A DNA stretch of 9,081 nt, taken from NCBI GenBank assembly GCA_003554235.1, contig PWFY01000076.1, positions 1-9,081 on the forward strand. Direction: 5' to 3'. Below are positions 1 to 6,303 of this stretch, in pieces (the stretch's first letter is position 1; the number at the start of each line of letters is the position of its first letter). The position numbers and the translations under genes are program-made. The notes under the pieces were generated by a model. It ran no database searches, was not told the origin of the DNA, and saw nothing but the letters and a program-made list of their open reading frames with translations. Source of the stretch: Candidatus Aenigmatarchaeota archaeon. GTDB lineage: Archaea > Aenigmatarchaeota > Aenigmatarchaeia > PWEA01.

Positions 1-3000
1 GGAAAGCAGTATAGATCCGGATGGACATGACTGGACCAACGAGGATGTGAACTACGAGATAACTTGCGAGGACGACTATTCTGGTTGCGAGGTTACGTAC
101 TGGGAGGAGATAGATGTTGGAGGAAGTTGTCCTTCAAAAATAGAAAACTTTGAAAACGGTGACCTAAGTGATTGGACGGTCTTTGATTCAGACTTCCAAA
201 TATATTCATCTCCAGTATACAAGGGTGAATATTCTGCAGGAATTGAAACTGATAGTACCGATAGCATTGAGTTGGCATCAATTAAACCCGATGTTTTGTC
301 CGGGGGTAAAAATCCGCGAAAAATTAGTTTCTGGTGGTACGATATGTCTTCTGGTCGTGGTGGTGGACTTTCCCTTAAGGATAGCAATGGTAATGAAGTT
401 ATAGGATTTGGTTCTGATAATCCAGAATGGTTTATAATTGATGATGACGGGCCCACTGGCACTGGAGAAAGTGGTTCATATGAAACCTGGACTTACATGG
501 AGCTAACATTTAATTGGAGCGATGGTACATATGAATTTTATGGCAGGGATAAAAATGACAACACGGATACCTATTCTGGTAATCTGAAATACAGTACAAA
601 TATAGAAGAAATTGTGGTTCAGTCAGCGGACCCCGTCACTAGAAGTAATGGCTGGTCAAGTGGAAACGAACAACATATATGGTACGATAATATAAGATTT
701 GGTTTCACAAATTACGACTCACCATCTGTTACAGATACTGTATCATGTCCAGACGGAGAAGTGTGTGAGGTGGATGTTTGTTATTATTCGGAAGACGTTG
801 CTGGGAATGTTGAATCAACACAAAGAAGTGATACTTTCCATATAGACAAGAAAGAACCGGAGGTAGAAATAACAAAACCCATTGAAGAGGAGGTAGTAGG
901 CACTGAAAACGTTACATTAGAATGGCAAGGAGATCCAGGACCCAGCGGACTGGAAGAATATAGAATGTATTTAGATGATGACGAAGAACCGTCCTACACT
1001 GGAACAGATGAAACATACGTCCTGAAAAAGCTTGACGATGGAGATTACACGGTTACTCTGGAAGCCGAAGACGGTGCAGGCAACGTTGGCGAAGACAACG
1101 TATCCTTCACTGTATCAACTATAAACACAAGCATTTCAAAGGACCTGAGACCGGATTCTGTGGTGGCCGAAGAAAAGACCGACATAACAGTTACCACGAT
1201 ACTGGATATTGAAGAGGCCAGCAACAATATTTCAGATGTTGAAATACTCGACGAAGTGCCGTATGACTTTACAGAGCCCCAAGAGGAAGAGATAACCATT
1301 ACAAAGTACGAGTGGGAAGGTGGTGAGGAAACTGATATTACAGAATACGAAGGAGTGGAGGTTGAAATAAACCAAATGGGTGAAGAAAACACTGTCATAA
1401 ATATGACCATTTCGGATATGGGGCAGACGGAGGTCGGATACCTACAGGAAAATGACAATGTCCGGTTTAACTATACGATGTCGAGCCCGGAGATGGGTGC
1501 AGGTGAAGAAAGAGTTGTATACACAAATTCAACAGTTGAAGATACAGAAGGAAATGTCGAAAAGAATTGGATCAACACCACGATTGATGTATATGATGTT
1601 GTCCTCAGAGGCCAAAAAAGCTTCTGGATACCCGACCGCACAAACCCACAAATTGCAAGTGCAGAAATAAACATGACTTCTATTGGAGGGAAAAGCACCG
1701 AACTTATGGTCGCAGACTATCTACCTGAAGGAACAGATGAAATGCACAACAGGACTGTAGAATACCATGACTCGGAAGATGGAACTATAACCAATCTGTA
1801 CAACGAAACAGACTATATTCTGGAGGGTGATATACCTGTAAACCTCCCTGATGGAGAAAAGGCAAAGCTTTACCACTACAACATGAGCCTTGGCAGTTAC
1901 CAAAACTGGGACGGTAATCTTTACGAAAATGATACAATACGCATAAGGTATAACATAAGTCTAATAGGAGGCGGCCAGTTCCGTCTACCTACAGTATTAG
2001 CAGGATTTGATCCGCTCACAGATGTAGATATAAGAACAGAAATGCATGAGGACGCAAATATCCCGGCCTTTGACACGTCCTTAAATACCCTAGAAAAGGA
2101 ACTGGCTCCCGGAGAGATCGTCAAAGGAATCCTTAGATTGCAGAACATAGGTGGACGAGCAGCAACCGTTGACGTAGTAAATACATATTCAATAAGGGAT
2201 GGTGAAGGCCGGGTATTGACGCAGAGCACAGAAACGTTTGCCGTGGGTGACAGTAAAGAGAAAAAGTTGGAACTGATGTTGCCCGAGGACCTTGAAGAAG
2301 GAATCTATGTATTTGAATCTCTTGTAAAGTACACGGGCAGAGAAGCAATAGCAACCGACAGTTTCAGGGTAGTAGTCGAAGAAGAAGTGGAGTTCAGATT
2401 GACCTATATAATAGTAGCAGTTACAGGATTCCTACTAATTACAGGCCTTCTTTTCCGAAGAATTTTACCCAAAGACCGGGCCAAGGTGTACAACAGCAAA
2501 AAAAGAGGTCATAGCGCATTTATAGAGGGACTGGATGAAGACAGGGAAATAGAACATAGAAACTCAGGTAAGGGCGAGGCCACTATGATTATCATTCTTG
2601 TTGGCCTGGTTTCTCTAAGCGCATTTTTTGGAATGGGAAACGAGGCAACAGGTCTTTTCATAGGAAGGGGACCGTCAGTCACTTCTGTGTCATATGAAAT
2701 AGACGAAACCCTCTCGATAGGTGAAGAGGCCCAGGAACTTAATTTTGATATCGGAATACCAAGAGGCTACAAAACAAAAGGAGCAAATATATTTGCAGAA
2801 GTAGATGCAAACGGTGAAGGAGCATACGAAATGGTTGTTCACAAAAACGGAGAAAAACTTTGTCAACTGTCCCAAGAAGAGAAAAGATGTGTATTGAACA
2901 AAGACGAAATAATTGGTTTGGAGGAAGGAAGTTCAAATTTAACAGTTGAATCCCCCAATGAAAATTTGGAAGTTGATATAAAACTTGATACATACTACAG

Positions 3001-3031
3001 AAAAAGCGAGGAAAACTTTATTTTATGGTAG
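1..3031 (+). CDS. Large multidomain archaeal surface protein, N-terminus missing (gene A)
   Basis: This is probably a cell-envelope protein with most of its mass outside the membrane; no catalytic motif is seen. The frame is open to the left edge (codons from nt 2), so a GTG at 47 is not the true start. In order: a six-Cys Ig-like domain split by a jelly-roll insertion; an Ig/FN3-like domain ending in DGDYTVTLEAEDGAGNV (about 857-1125); a DUF11-like domain (about 1130-1600); a second one ending in LPTVLAGFDP (1985-2014); a CARDB-like domain (about 2060-2390); a membrane segment; a basic loop; a second membrane segment; and a C-terminal domain of about 120 residues with a Cys pair (2861 and 2888). 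I count 16 N-x-S/T sequons. The predicted topology is outside-in-outside. The second DUF11-like module is shared with both downstream genes. The stop TAG overlaps the next gene by 7 nt, suggesting co-expression. The surface location is well supported; the partner or ligand is unknown. Confidence 0.9.
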   Translation, partial: ESSIDPDGHDWTNEDVNYEITCEDDYSGCEVTYWEEIDVGGSCPSKIENFENGDLSDWTVFDSDFQIYSSPVYKGEYSAGIETDSTDSIELASIKPDVLSGGKNPRKISFWWYDMSSGRGGGLSLKDSNGNEVIGFGSDNPEWFIIDDDGPTGTGESGSYETWTYMELTFNWSDGTYEFYGRDKNDNTDTYSGNLKYSTNIEEIVVQSADPVTRSNGWSSGNEQHIWYDNIRFGFTNYDSPSVTDTVSCPDGEVCEVDVCYYSEDVAGNVESTQRSDTFHIDKKEPEVEITKPIEEEVVGTENVTLEWQGDPGPSGLEEYRMYLDDDEEPSYTGTDETYVLKKLDDGDYTVTLEAEDGAGNVGEDNVSFTVSTINTSISKDLRPDSVVAEEKTDITVTTILDIEEASNNISDVEILDEVPYDFTEPQEEEITITKYEWEGGEETDITEYEGVEVEINQMGEENTVINMTISDMGQTEVGYLQENDNVRFNYTMSSPEMGAGEERVVYTNSTVEDTEGNVEKNWINTTIDVYDVVLRGQKSFWIPDRTNPQIASAEINMTSIGGKSTELMVADYLPEGTDEMHNRTVEYHDSEDGTITNLYNETDYILEGDIPVNLPDGEKAKLYHYNMSLGSYQNWDGNLYENDTIRIRYNISLIGGGQFRLPTVLAGFDPLTDVDIRTEMHEDANIPAFDTSLNTLEKELAPGEIVKGILRLQNIGGRAATVDVVNTYSIRDGEGRVLTQSTETFAVGDSKEKKLELMLPEDLEEGIYVFESLVKYTGREAIATDSFRVVVEEEVEFRLTYIIVAVTGFLLITGLLFRRILPKDRAKVYNSKKRGHSAFIEGLDEDREIEHRNSGKGEATMIIILVGLVSLSAFFGMGNEATGLFIGRGPSVTSVSYEIDETLSIGEEAQELNFDIGIPRGYKTKGANIFAEVDANGEGAYEMVVHKNGEKLCQLSQEEKRCVLNKDEIIGLEEGSSNLTVESPNENLEVDIKLDTYYRKSEENFILW
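2..850 (+). other. Cys-rich Ig-like domain split by an insertion
   Basis: The first half (nt 2-136) has W-T-N-E-D-V followed by C..D..SGC and GGSC. The second half (719-850) has SCPDGEVC, CYYSEDVAGNVEST and FHIDKKEP. Joined, they make one copy of an Ig-like domain that is frequent in archaeal surface proteins. The six cysteines (codons at 65, 86, 128, 746, 764 and 779) fall three on each side of the insertion, so disulphides probably bridge it. The domain runs straight into the next Ig-like unit at about 857. The family match is from memory of the motif pattern. Confidence 0.65.
137..718 (+). other. LamG/concanavalin-like jelly-roll domain inserted in the Ig-like domain
   Basis: About 194 residues open with F-E-N-G-D-L-S-D-W and S-S-P-V-Y-K-G-E-Y-S-A-G, continue with ISFWWYD, a DSNGNEV turn and ETWTYMELTFNWSDGTYEFY, and close with HIWYDNIRFGF. 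This is the usual pattern of concanavalin-like jelly-roll domains attached to archaeal and halophile surface proteins, which often bind carbohydrate. The insertion is in frame. By hand count its codons lean to T-ending forms (Asn AAT 11 to AAC 4; Gly GGT 12 of 22), and it has one N-x-S/T sequon against 15 in the rest of the protein. Both suggest separate ancestry but are weak. Carbohydrate binding is inference from the fold. Confidence 0.6.
857..1125 (+). other. Ig/FN3-like beta-sandwich domain
   Basis: It begins with EPEVEITKP, has an NVTLEW strand, a YRMYLDDDEEPSYTGTDETY hairpin and the closing L-D-D-G-D-Y-T-V-T-L-E-A-E-D-G-A-G-N-V strand pair. This pattern is typical of extracellular Ig-like or FN3-like spacer domains in archaeal and bacterial surface proteins. 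No ligand can be inferred. Confidence 0.6.
1622..2014 (+). repeat. Shared surface module, copy in gene A
   Basis: This DUF11-like beta-sandwich contains V-A-D-Y-L-P-E-G, then a LPDGEKAKLYHYNMSLGSY strand pair, TIRIRYNIS, and the closing motif LPTVLAGFDP. The same order of elements occurs in genes B and C (4726-5133 and 8140-8502). The similarity is at protein level; no DNA-level repeat is evident, so the duplication is old. Confidence 0.55.
2399..2638 (+). other. Two membrane segments with a basic cytoplasmic loop in gene A
   Basis: The first hydrophobic run (about 2399-2455, TYIIVAVTGFLLITGLLF) is followed at once by RR and a loop rich in Lys/Arg (KDRAK, KKRG). The second run is about 2585-2638 (MIIILVGLVSLSAFFGMG). 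By the positive-inside rule the loop is cytoplasmic and both flanking regions are outside. The final part after NEATGLFIGRG is therefore a second extracellular domain. Confidence 0.7.
3011..3025 (+). promoter_or_regulatory. Possible internal BRE/TATA promoter before gene B
   Basis: GAAAAC followed by TTTATTTTA lies at the end of gene A. Its layout resembles the stronger candidate before gene C (GAAAAG then TTTTAAATA). GAAAA starts 47 nt before the ATG at 3058 here and 45 nt before the ATG of gene C. If real, transcription would start near 3046, just past the gene A stop, and would favour the 3058 start. AT-rich matches of this length arise easily by chance. Confidence 0.25.
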
Positions 3032-6000
3032 ATTCAAATAACAAGCGAGAGAGCATTATGACTCAAGATAAAACGAAGGCCTACTGGCTCTCAGTTTTTG
3101 TTTTCGCAATATCCATATTAGTCCTGGGGACAAGTACTGTACAGGCCAGGGACCTTCCAGAAACATATATCACAGAAGAAATAACATCAAGCTGGTTACC
3201 CAATGGAACTCTGTTGAGAGAAGATGGTGAGGGGTCGGTTAAAGTACTGACAGAAGATATTATACAAGAGGTTGTTCTAGAACTTGATGGAAAAGATAAA
3301 ACAAATCTCGATTCCACTGAAGCATACAAACCTTCTGTTGCATCCCCCGATATGCAATCCACAGAAATTTACGTAAATACAACGGATTCAGACACAGATC
3401 TAAAGTACAAATTAAACCTGGAAGACTTTGACGAGGTCCCTAGGATAAACCTAACAGCGGACTACCGTAATATAGACGGCGGCAAGGATTTACATTCATC
3501 GAACAACACGTTCCAGTTTAACGTTACTCTTACATCTTCTACAAGAATGGATGGCTCAGAACTCATTTTTCGGGCGCCCAGAAAAACCGGGCCAGACGAA
3601 GAGGACTCCTTTGACTTCCATGACGTTACATGCACAGAAGGGAGCTGTGAAACTTCTGACGTAACGGGCAGTGGCTTTGATGAAGTTGTAAGGTGGAAAG
3701 GAGACTTGGAACCTGGAGAATCTGTAAACGTGTCCTTTTTTGGTGACACAGAACTTGGTACAAACTTCCATGAAACATCACCTGCCATAGACATGGGACA
3801 GGGGAGCTATAGGGCGTTCCACAGACAGGACGACACCCACACGGGAATAGCATTCTGGACAAGACATGGAAAAGGAAATGTCAGAACAGGATTACATCTT
3901 TCAGATGTACGTGATGGTAAATGGGTTGTCCAGGGTTTCATGAAAAACAGGGCAGATACACTGAACTTTACCGTAGACAGTTGGGGTATCTATAGAACCG
4001 AAGATGATGAACCACTGCTCAACCAAACATACCCTGACTCCAAAAAACTAAAGCCATCGGAATCCATTCACACAGAAAGATATGAAACGCATAAAGCTGA
4101 CGAGGAAAAATACTACGTTCTTTTTGATTGGGAAATAGAATGGGGTGACTATAGTTATAAAGGGGATACAGAATCCGCCCTGACCATGCCCGAACTGCAC
4201 ATGGTAAAGTCTGATATAGAAGACGTCGATCTGACTCTTTTGGAAAACAATGAAGATGAAAGAAGGGTGAAGGCCCGAAAGGATGTGGTAAACATGGCAG
4301 ACGAAGAGATAAACATAACTGAAGCGAGGCTAAAGTCATGGATTCCAAACAGCTCCTACGAAAAAAACCCTGTAAGATGGTCGATTGACGAAGAAGACGT
4401 ATCGCTCAAATACGACGACGGAGAAACGCAGCTTGAAGTGGTGGAAGGCGTAAATATATCGGTACAAGATTCAAGAAGCGGAGGGGATGGATTTGTTATT
4501 CTGGATCTGAATATAACAGAAAGCAACATCGAAGACTTTGGAACAGGAGACGAACTTGTAATGGAATATATAACTGAATCAGGAAGTGAAAGTGAAGACA
4601 GAGTCTATAACTTCAGCTGGGAATCTGCGTTGGTTTCTGAGTCCGGTACCCCGGATGTACAAAGAGAAACTGAAAATATAACAATTTCAGGGGTCGATGA
4701 ACCCGATCCTTCGGCACCACCAAGAATACCAGAAAGGATAGATATAGAAAGGCTTGAATCCAGAGCCTCTGTGATAACAGGAAACAGGGTAAACGTAGTC
4801 AGGTCTGATAGAGTGATAGATACAGGAGACAGGGGTCTCAGGGAAGTTGGATTTGAGTTTTTACTTCCCGAAGGAACGGAGATGGAACTTCCTTCCCTGG
4901 AGATAACGCATAAGAACGAGGAATGGAAAGAAATCAAACCAGAAAACTATGTGATCGAGGACCATGGAAACTCAACAGTAGGTGGCGATGTCTATAGACT
5001 CTATGAGGTAGAAATCGAAGATGAGGGGGATCACGGTCTGGTGCTTGAAGACGGAGACATCATAAACGTAACATACGACACTGTTCTGGACTTTGGGAAA
5101 AATGAAATAGTTACAAGGTTGTCGGGTTACGACTACTACAGAGACCGTTTCATAAAGGATGATGCAAAGACCAGTGTAAGGGTAGGATGGGAGCTAGAAG
5201 ACCTGGAGGTGGACAAAGGAAGTTGGAAGCAAAGGAAAGCAGTTGTAGAAGAATCTGTTGGGTGGGAAAGGCCCATTACAGTAAACAACCCCAACGACAG
5301 GCCCATCACCAAAACAATAACCGTGGGACTTCCGAGGCAGGCCTTTTCACCATCTTTGGACGGTCAAAGACTTGACATAAGAGGAAGAAAGGGGGCAGAA
5401 TTTGTAAGTATAGACCTGGAGGTGGCTCCTCTACAGAGAAAGGTTATGGAACTTGTATCATATACCCCTGCTGTTGTAGTAAAAGAAGAGGAGATGGAAA
5501 TACTAGAGTCCAACGAAACACAGGTGAAGTTTCTCTCGGAAAGTCTCATCAAAAACCCATCTCCCCATAGGTACAGGGAGGTGCACAGTCTCGTTGATAT
5601 AGGCAGGCAACAGATAGAATGGGCTGAGGTCGATGGAGAAGACATGGACTATTTTGAGAAAAACGACAAAACTATGGTAGGTCCAATGATCTTCCACAGT
5701 GACCAGGAAAAAAGTCTCAGACTTGCATATACTGAACTTCCACCGGTGCTAGTCTTGAGTACCGACGCATTCAACTACACGGATCCAAGTGAGATAAATG
5801 TATCAATACTGGCGGTGACGGGTCAAGGATACGATGGAGGCATAATAGAGCTTCTTGTTTATGGTCCAGAACCAGGTGGAAGAAATGTACACAGCGAGCT
5901 TATAACTGTAACAGGTGGATCACTGGAAACCGAAAGAAACCTGGACCTGTCTGGAATGCCTACAGGAAACTACACAATCGAAGCAACGTTAAGAAGAGGT

Positions 6001-6195
6001 TTTAAGGATATCGCATCGGACAAAACAAACATATGGATACAGGGCGAAAGGGCAATACTTATGCTGGAGAGCTGGTATATACTGGCTATACTGATTATAT
6101 TGGTTATACTTATCGTTCCCAGATTATACAGAAGAAAGGATCTTTATCAGAGACGCATGGAAGAAGTTCGCAAGAAAATGAAAGAAAAGTTTTAA
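3025..6195 (+). CDS. Large single-anchor archaeal surface protein (gene B)
   Basis: An exported membrane-anchored protein of 1056 residues with no recognised enzyme motif. The ATG at 3025 overlaps the previous stop (ATGGTAG). A second ATG at 3058 gives a more typical signal peptide (MTQDKTKAYW, then a hydrophobic stretch to VQA, cleavage near residue 41), so it may be the real start. The N-terminal region contains a Cys pair (203 and 208). Next come WGIY (320-323) and MPELH (388-392), a DUF11-like region, the shared module ending IVTRLSGYD (695-703), an NPNDRP module (755-760), and a macroglobulin-like Ig domain ending near residue 1005 with LDLSGMPTGNYTIEA. One membrane segment (about 1017-1032) precedes a Lys/Arg-rich cytoplasmic tail of about 24 residues. 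I count 20 N-x-S/T sequons, suggesting heavy glycosylation. The protein is colinear with gene C, so the two are tandem paralogues. Surface location is confident; its role (envelope scaffold, adhesion) is inference. Confidence 0.92.
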   Translation: MVDSNNKRESIMTQDKTKAYWLSVFVFAISILVLGTSTVQARDLPETYITEEITSSWLPNGTLLREDGEGSVKVLTEDIIQEVVLELDGKDKTNLDSTEAYKPSVASPDMQSTEIYVNTTDSDTDLKYKLNLEDFDEVPRINLTADYRNIDGGKDLHSSNNTFQFNVTLTSSTRMDGSELIFRAPRKTGPDEEDSFDFHDVTCTEGSCETSDVTGSGFDEVVRWKGDLEPGESVNVSFFGDTELGTNFHETSPAIDMGQGSYRAFHRQDDTHTGIAFWTRHGKGNVRTGLHLSDVRDGKWVVQGFMKNRADTLNFTVDSWGIYRTEDDEPLLNQTYPDSKKLKPSESIHTERYETHKADEEKYYVLFDWEIEWGDYSYKGDTESALTMPELHMVKSDIEDVDLTLLENNEDERRVKARKDVVNMADEEINITEARLKSWIPNSSYEKNPVRWSIDEEDVSLKYDDGETQLEVVEGVNISVQDSRSGGDGFVILDLNITESNIEDFGTGDELVMEYITESGSESEDRVYNFSWESALVSESGTPDVQRETENITISGVDEPDPSAPPRIPERIDIERLESRASVITGNRVNVVRSDRVIDTGDRGLREVGFEFLLPEGTEMELPSLEITHKNEEWKEIKPENYVIEDHGNSTVGGDVYRLYEVEIEDEGDHGLVLEDGDIINVTYDTVLDFGKNEIVTRLSGYDYYRDRFIKDDAKTSVRVGWELEDLEVDKGSWKQRKAVVEESVGWERPITVNNPNDRPITKTITVGLPRQAFSPSLDGQRLDIRGRKGAEFVSIDLEVAPLQRKVMELVSYTPAVVVKEEEMEILESNETQVKFLSESLIKNPSPHRYREVHSLVDIGRQQIEWAEVDGEDMDYFEKNDKTMVGPMIFHSDQEKSLRLAYTELPPVLVLSTDAFNYTDPSEINVSILAVTGQGYDGGIIELLVYGPEPGGRNVHSELITVTGGSLETERNLDLSGMPTGNYTIEATLRRGFKDIASDKTNIWIQGERAILMLESWYILAILIILVILIVPRLYRRKDLYQRRMEEVRKKMKEKF
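3058..3147 (+). other. Signal peptide of gene B (counted from the internal ATG)
   Basis: A short basic n-region (TQDKTK) is followed by LSVFVFAISILVLG and a small-residue c-region ending V-Q-A before R-D. Counted from 3025, the stretch before the hydrophobic core would be 21 residues, unusually long. The purine run GCGAGAGAG (3045-3053) sits just upstream of the 3058 ATG and may help initiation. Confidence 0.65.
3880..4209 (+). repeat. WGIY-MPELH module, copy in gene B
   Basis: It runs from V-R-T-G-L-H-L-S-D through W-V-V-Q-G-F-M-K-N, WGIY and FDWEIEW to MPELHMVK. The gene C copy at 7186-7587 has the same ordered landmarks with a longer middle loop. Landmark spacing and the identical WGIY and MPELH words make common ancestry clear. 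I do not recognise the family. Confidence 0.65.
4726..5133 (+). repeat. Shared surface module, copy in gene B
   Basis: This copy has FLLPEGTEMELP where gene A has ADYLPEG, then YRLYEVEIED, INVTYDT and the closing IVTRLSGYD. It is the most divergent of the three at the closing motif (SGYD instead of AGFD). Confidence 0.5.
5242..5583 (+). repeat. NPN-x-RP module, copy in gene B
   Basis: Landmarks are V-G-W..P-I-T-V-N-N-P-N-D-R-P, then A-P-L-Q-R..M-E-L, T-P-A-V-V-V, M-E-I-L-E and a Y-R-E-V end. Each has a counterpart in the gene C copy (8584-8985). It is not seen in gene A, which goes from the AGFD module into a CARDB-like domain. Probably another beta-sandwich; the family is not recognised. 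Confidence 0.55.
6052..6195 (+). other. C-terminal membrane anchor and basic tail of gene B
   Basis: W-Y-I-L-A-I-L-I-I-L-V-I-L-I-V forms a single membrane helix. It is followed by RLYRRKDLYQRR and an alternating Lys/Glu/Arg end, which should stay in the cytoplasm and could form a short helix. This gives a type I topology with a cleaved signal peptide. Confidence 0.8.
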
Positions 6196-6200
6196 ATATA
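6184..6200 (+). promoter_or_regulatory. Archaeal BRE/TATA promoter of gene C
   Basis: GAAAAG (BRE-like) is followed directly by TTTTAAATATA, overlapping the gene B stop codon. With the usual 25-27 nt from TATA centre to start site, transcription would begin about 6220-6226, only a few bases before the ATG at 6229. No Shine-Dalgarno lies near that ATG, which fits a leaderless transcript. Gene C may therefore be expressed independently of genes A and B as well as by read-through. Confidence 0.55.
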
Positions 6201-6228
6201 TTAGGAATGCATGACTTAACTGATATAC

Positions 6229-6303
6229 ATGAATATAAAAACAAACACGATACTTTTTGGACTTTTCATAACATTTTTTCTTTTAACCCCGAGTGCCCTT
6301 GCT
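6229..6303 (+). other. Signal peptide of gene C
   Basis: A short n-region with one Lys (MNIKTN) precedes the hydrophobic core TILFGLFITFFLL and a c-region T-P-S-A-L-A with predicted cleavage after Ala25, before E-T-L-G-P. This fits the Sec pathway and fixes the start at 6229. Confidence 0.88.

Noticed and set aside
47..49. GTG as the start of gene A
   Set aside because: The frame is open to the left edge and the upstream residues complete the W-T-N-E-D-V strand of the Ig-like domain, so the true start is outside the window.
133..712. Near-repeat TTCAAAAAT / TTCACAAAT at the two edges of the jelly-roll insertion, like a target-site duplication
   Set aside because: Eight of nine matches in AT-rich sequence is expected by chance, the two copies are in different reading frames, and no transposase or inverted ends are present.
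3154..3165. LPET followed by Tyr, like a sortase LPxT signal
   Set aside because: It sits just after the signal peptide cleavage site, not before a C-terminal membrane segment, and gene B already has a C-terminal anchor.
6196..6228. Terminator or small RNA between genes B and C
   Set aside because: The 33-nt gap has no stable hairpin or T-run and is accounted for by the promoter and a very short leader.
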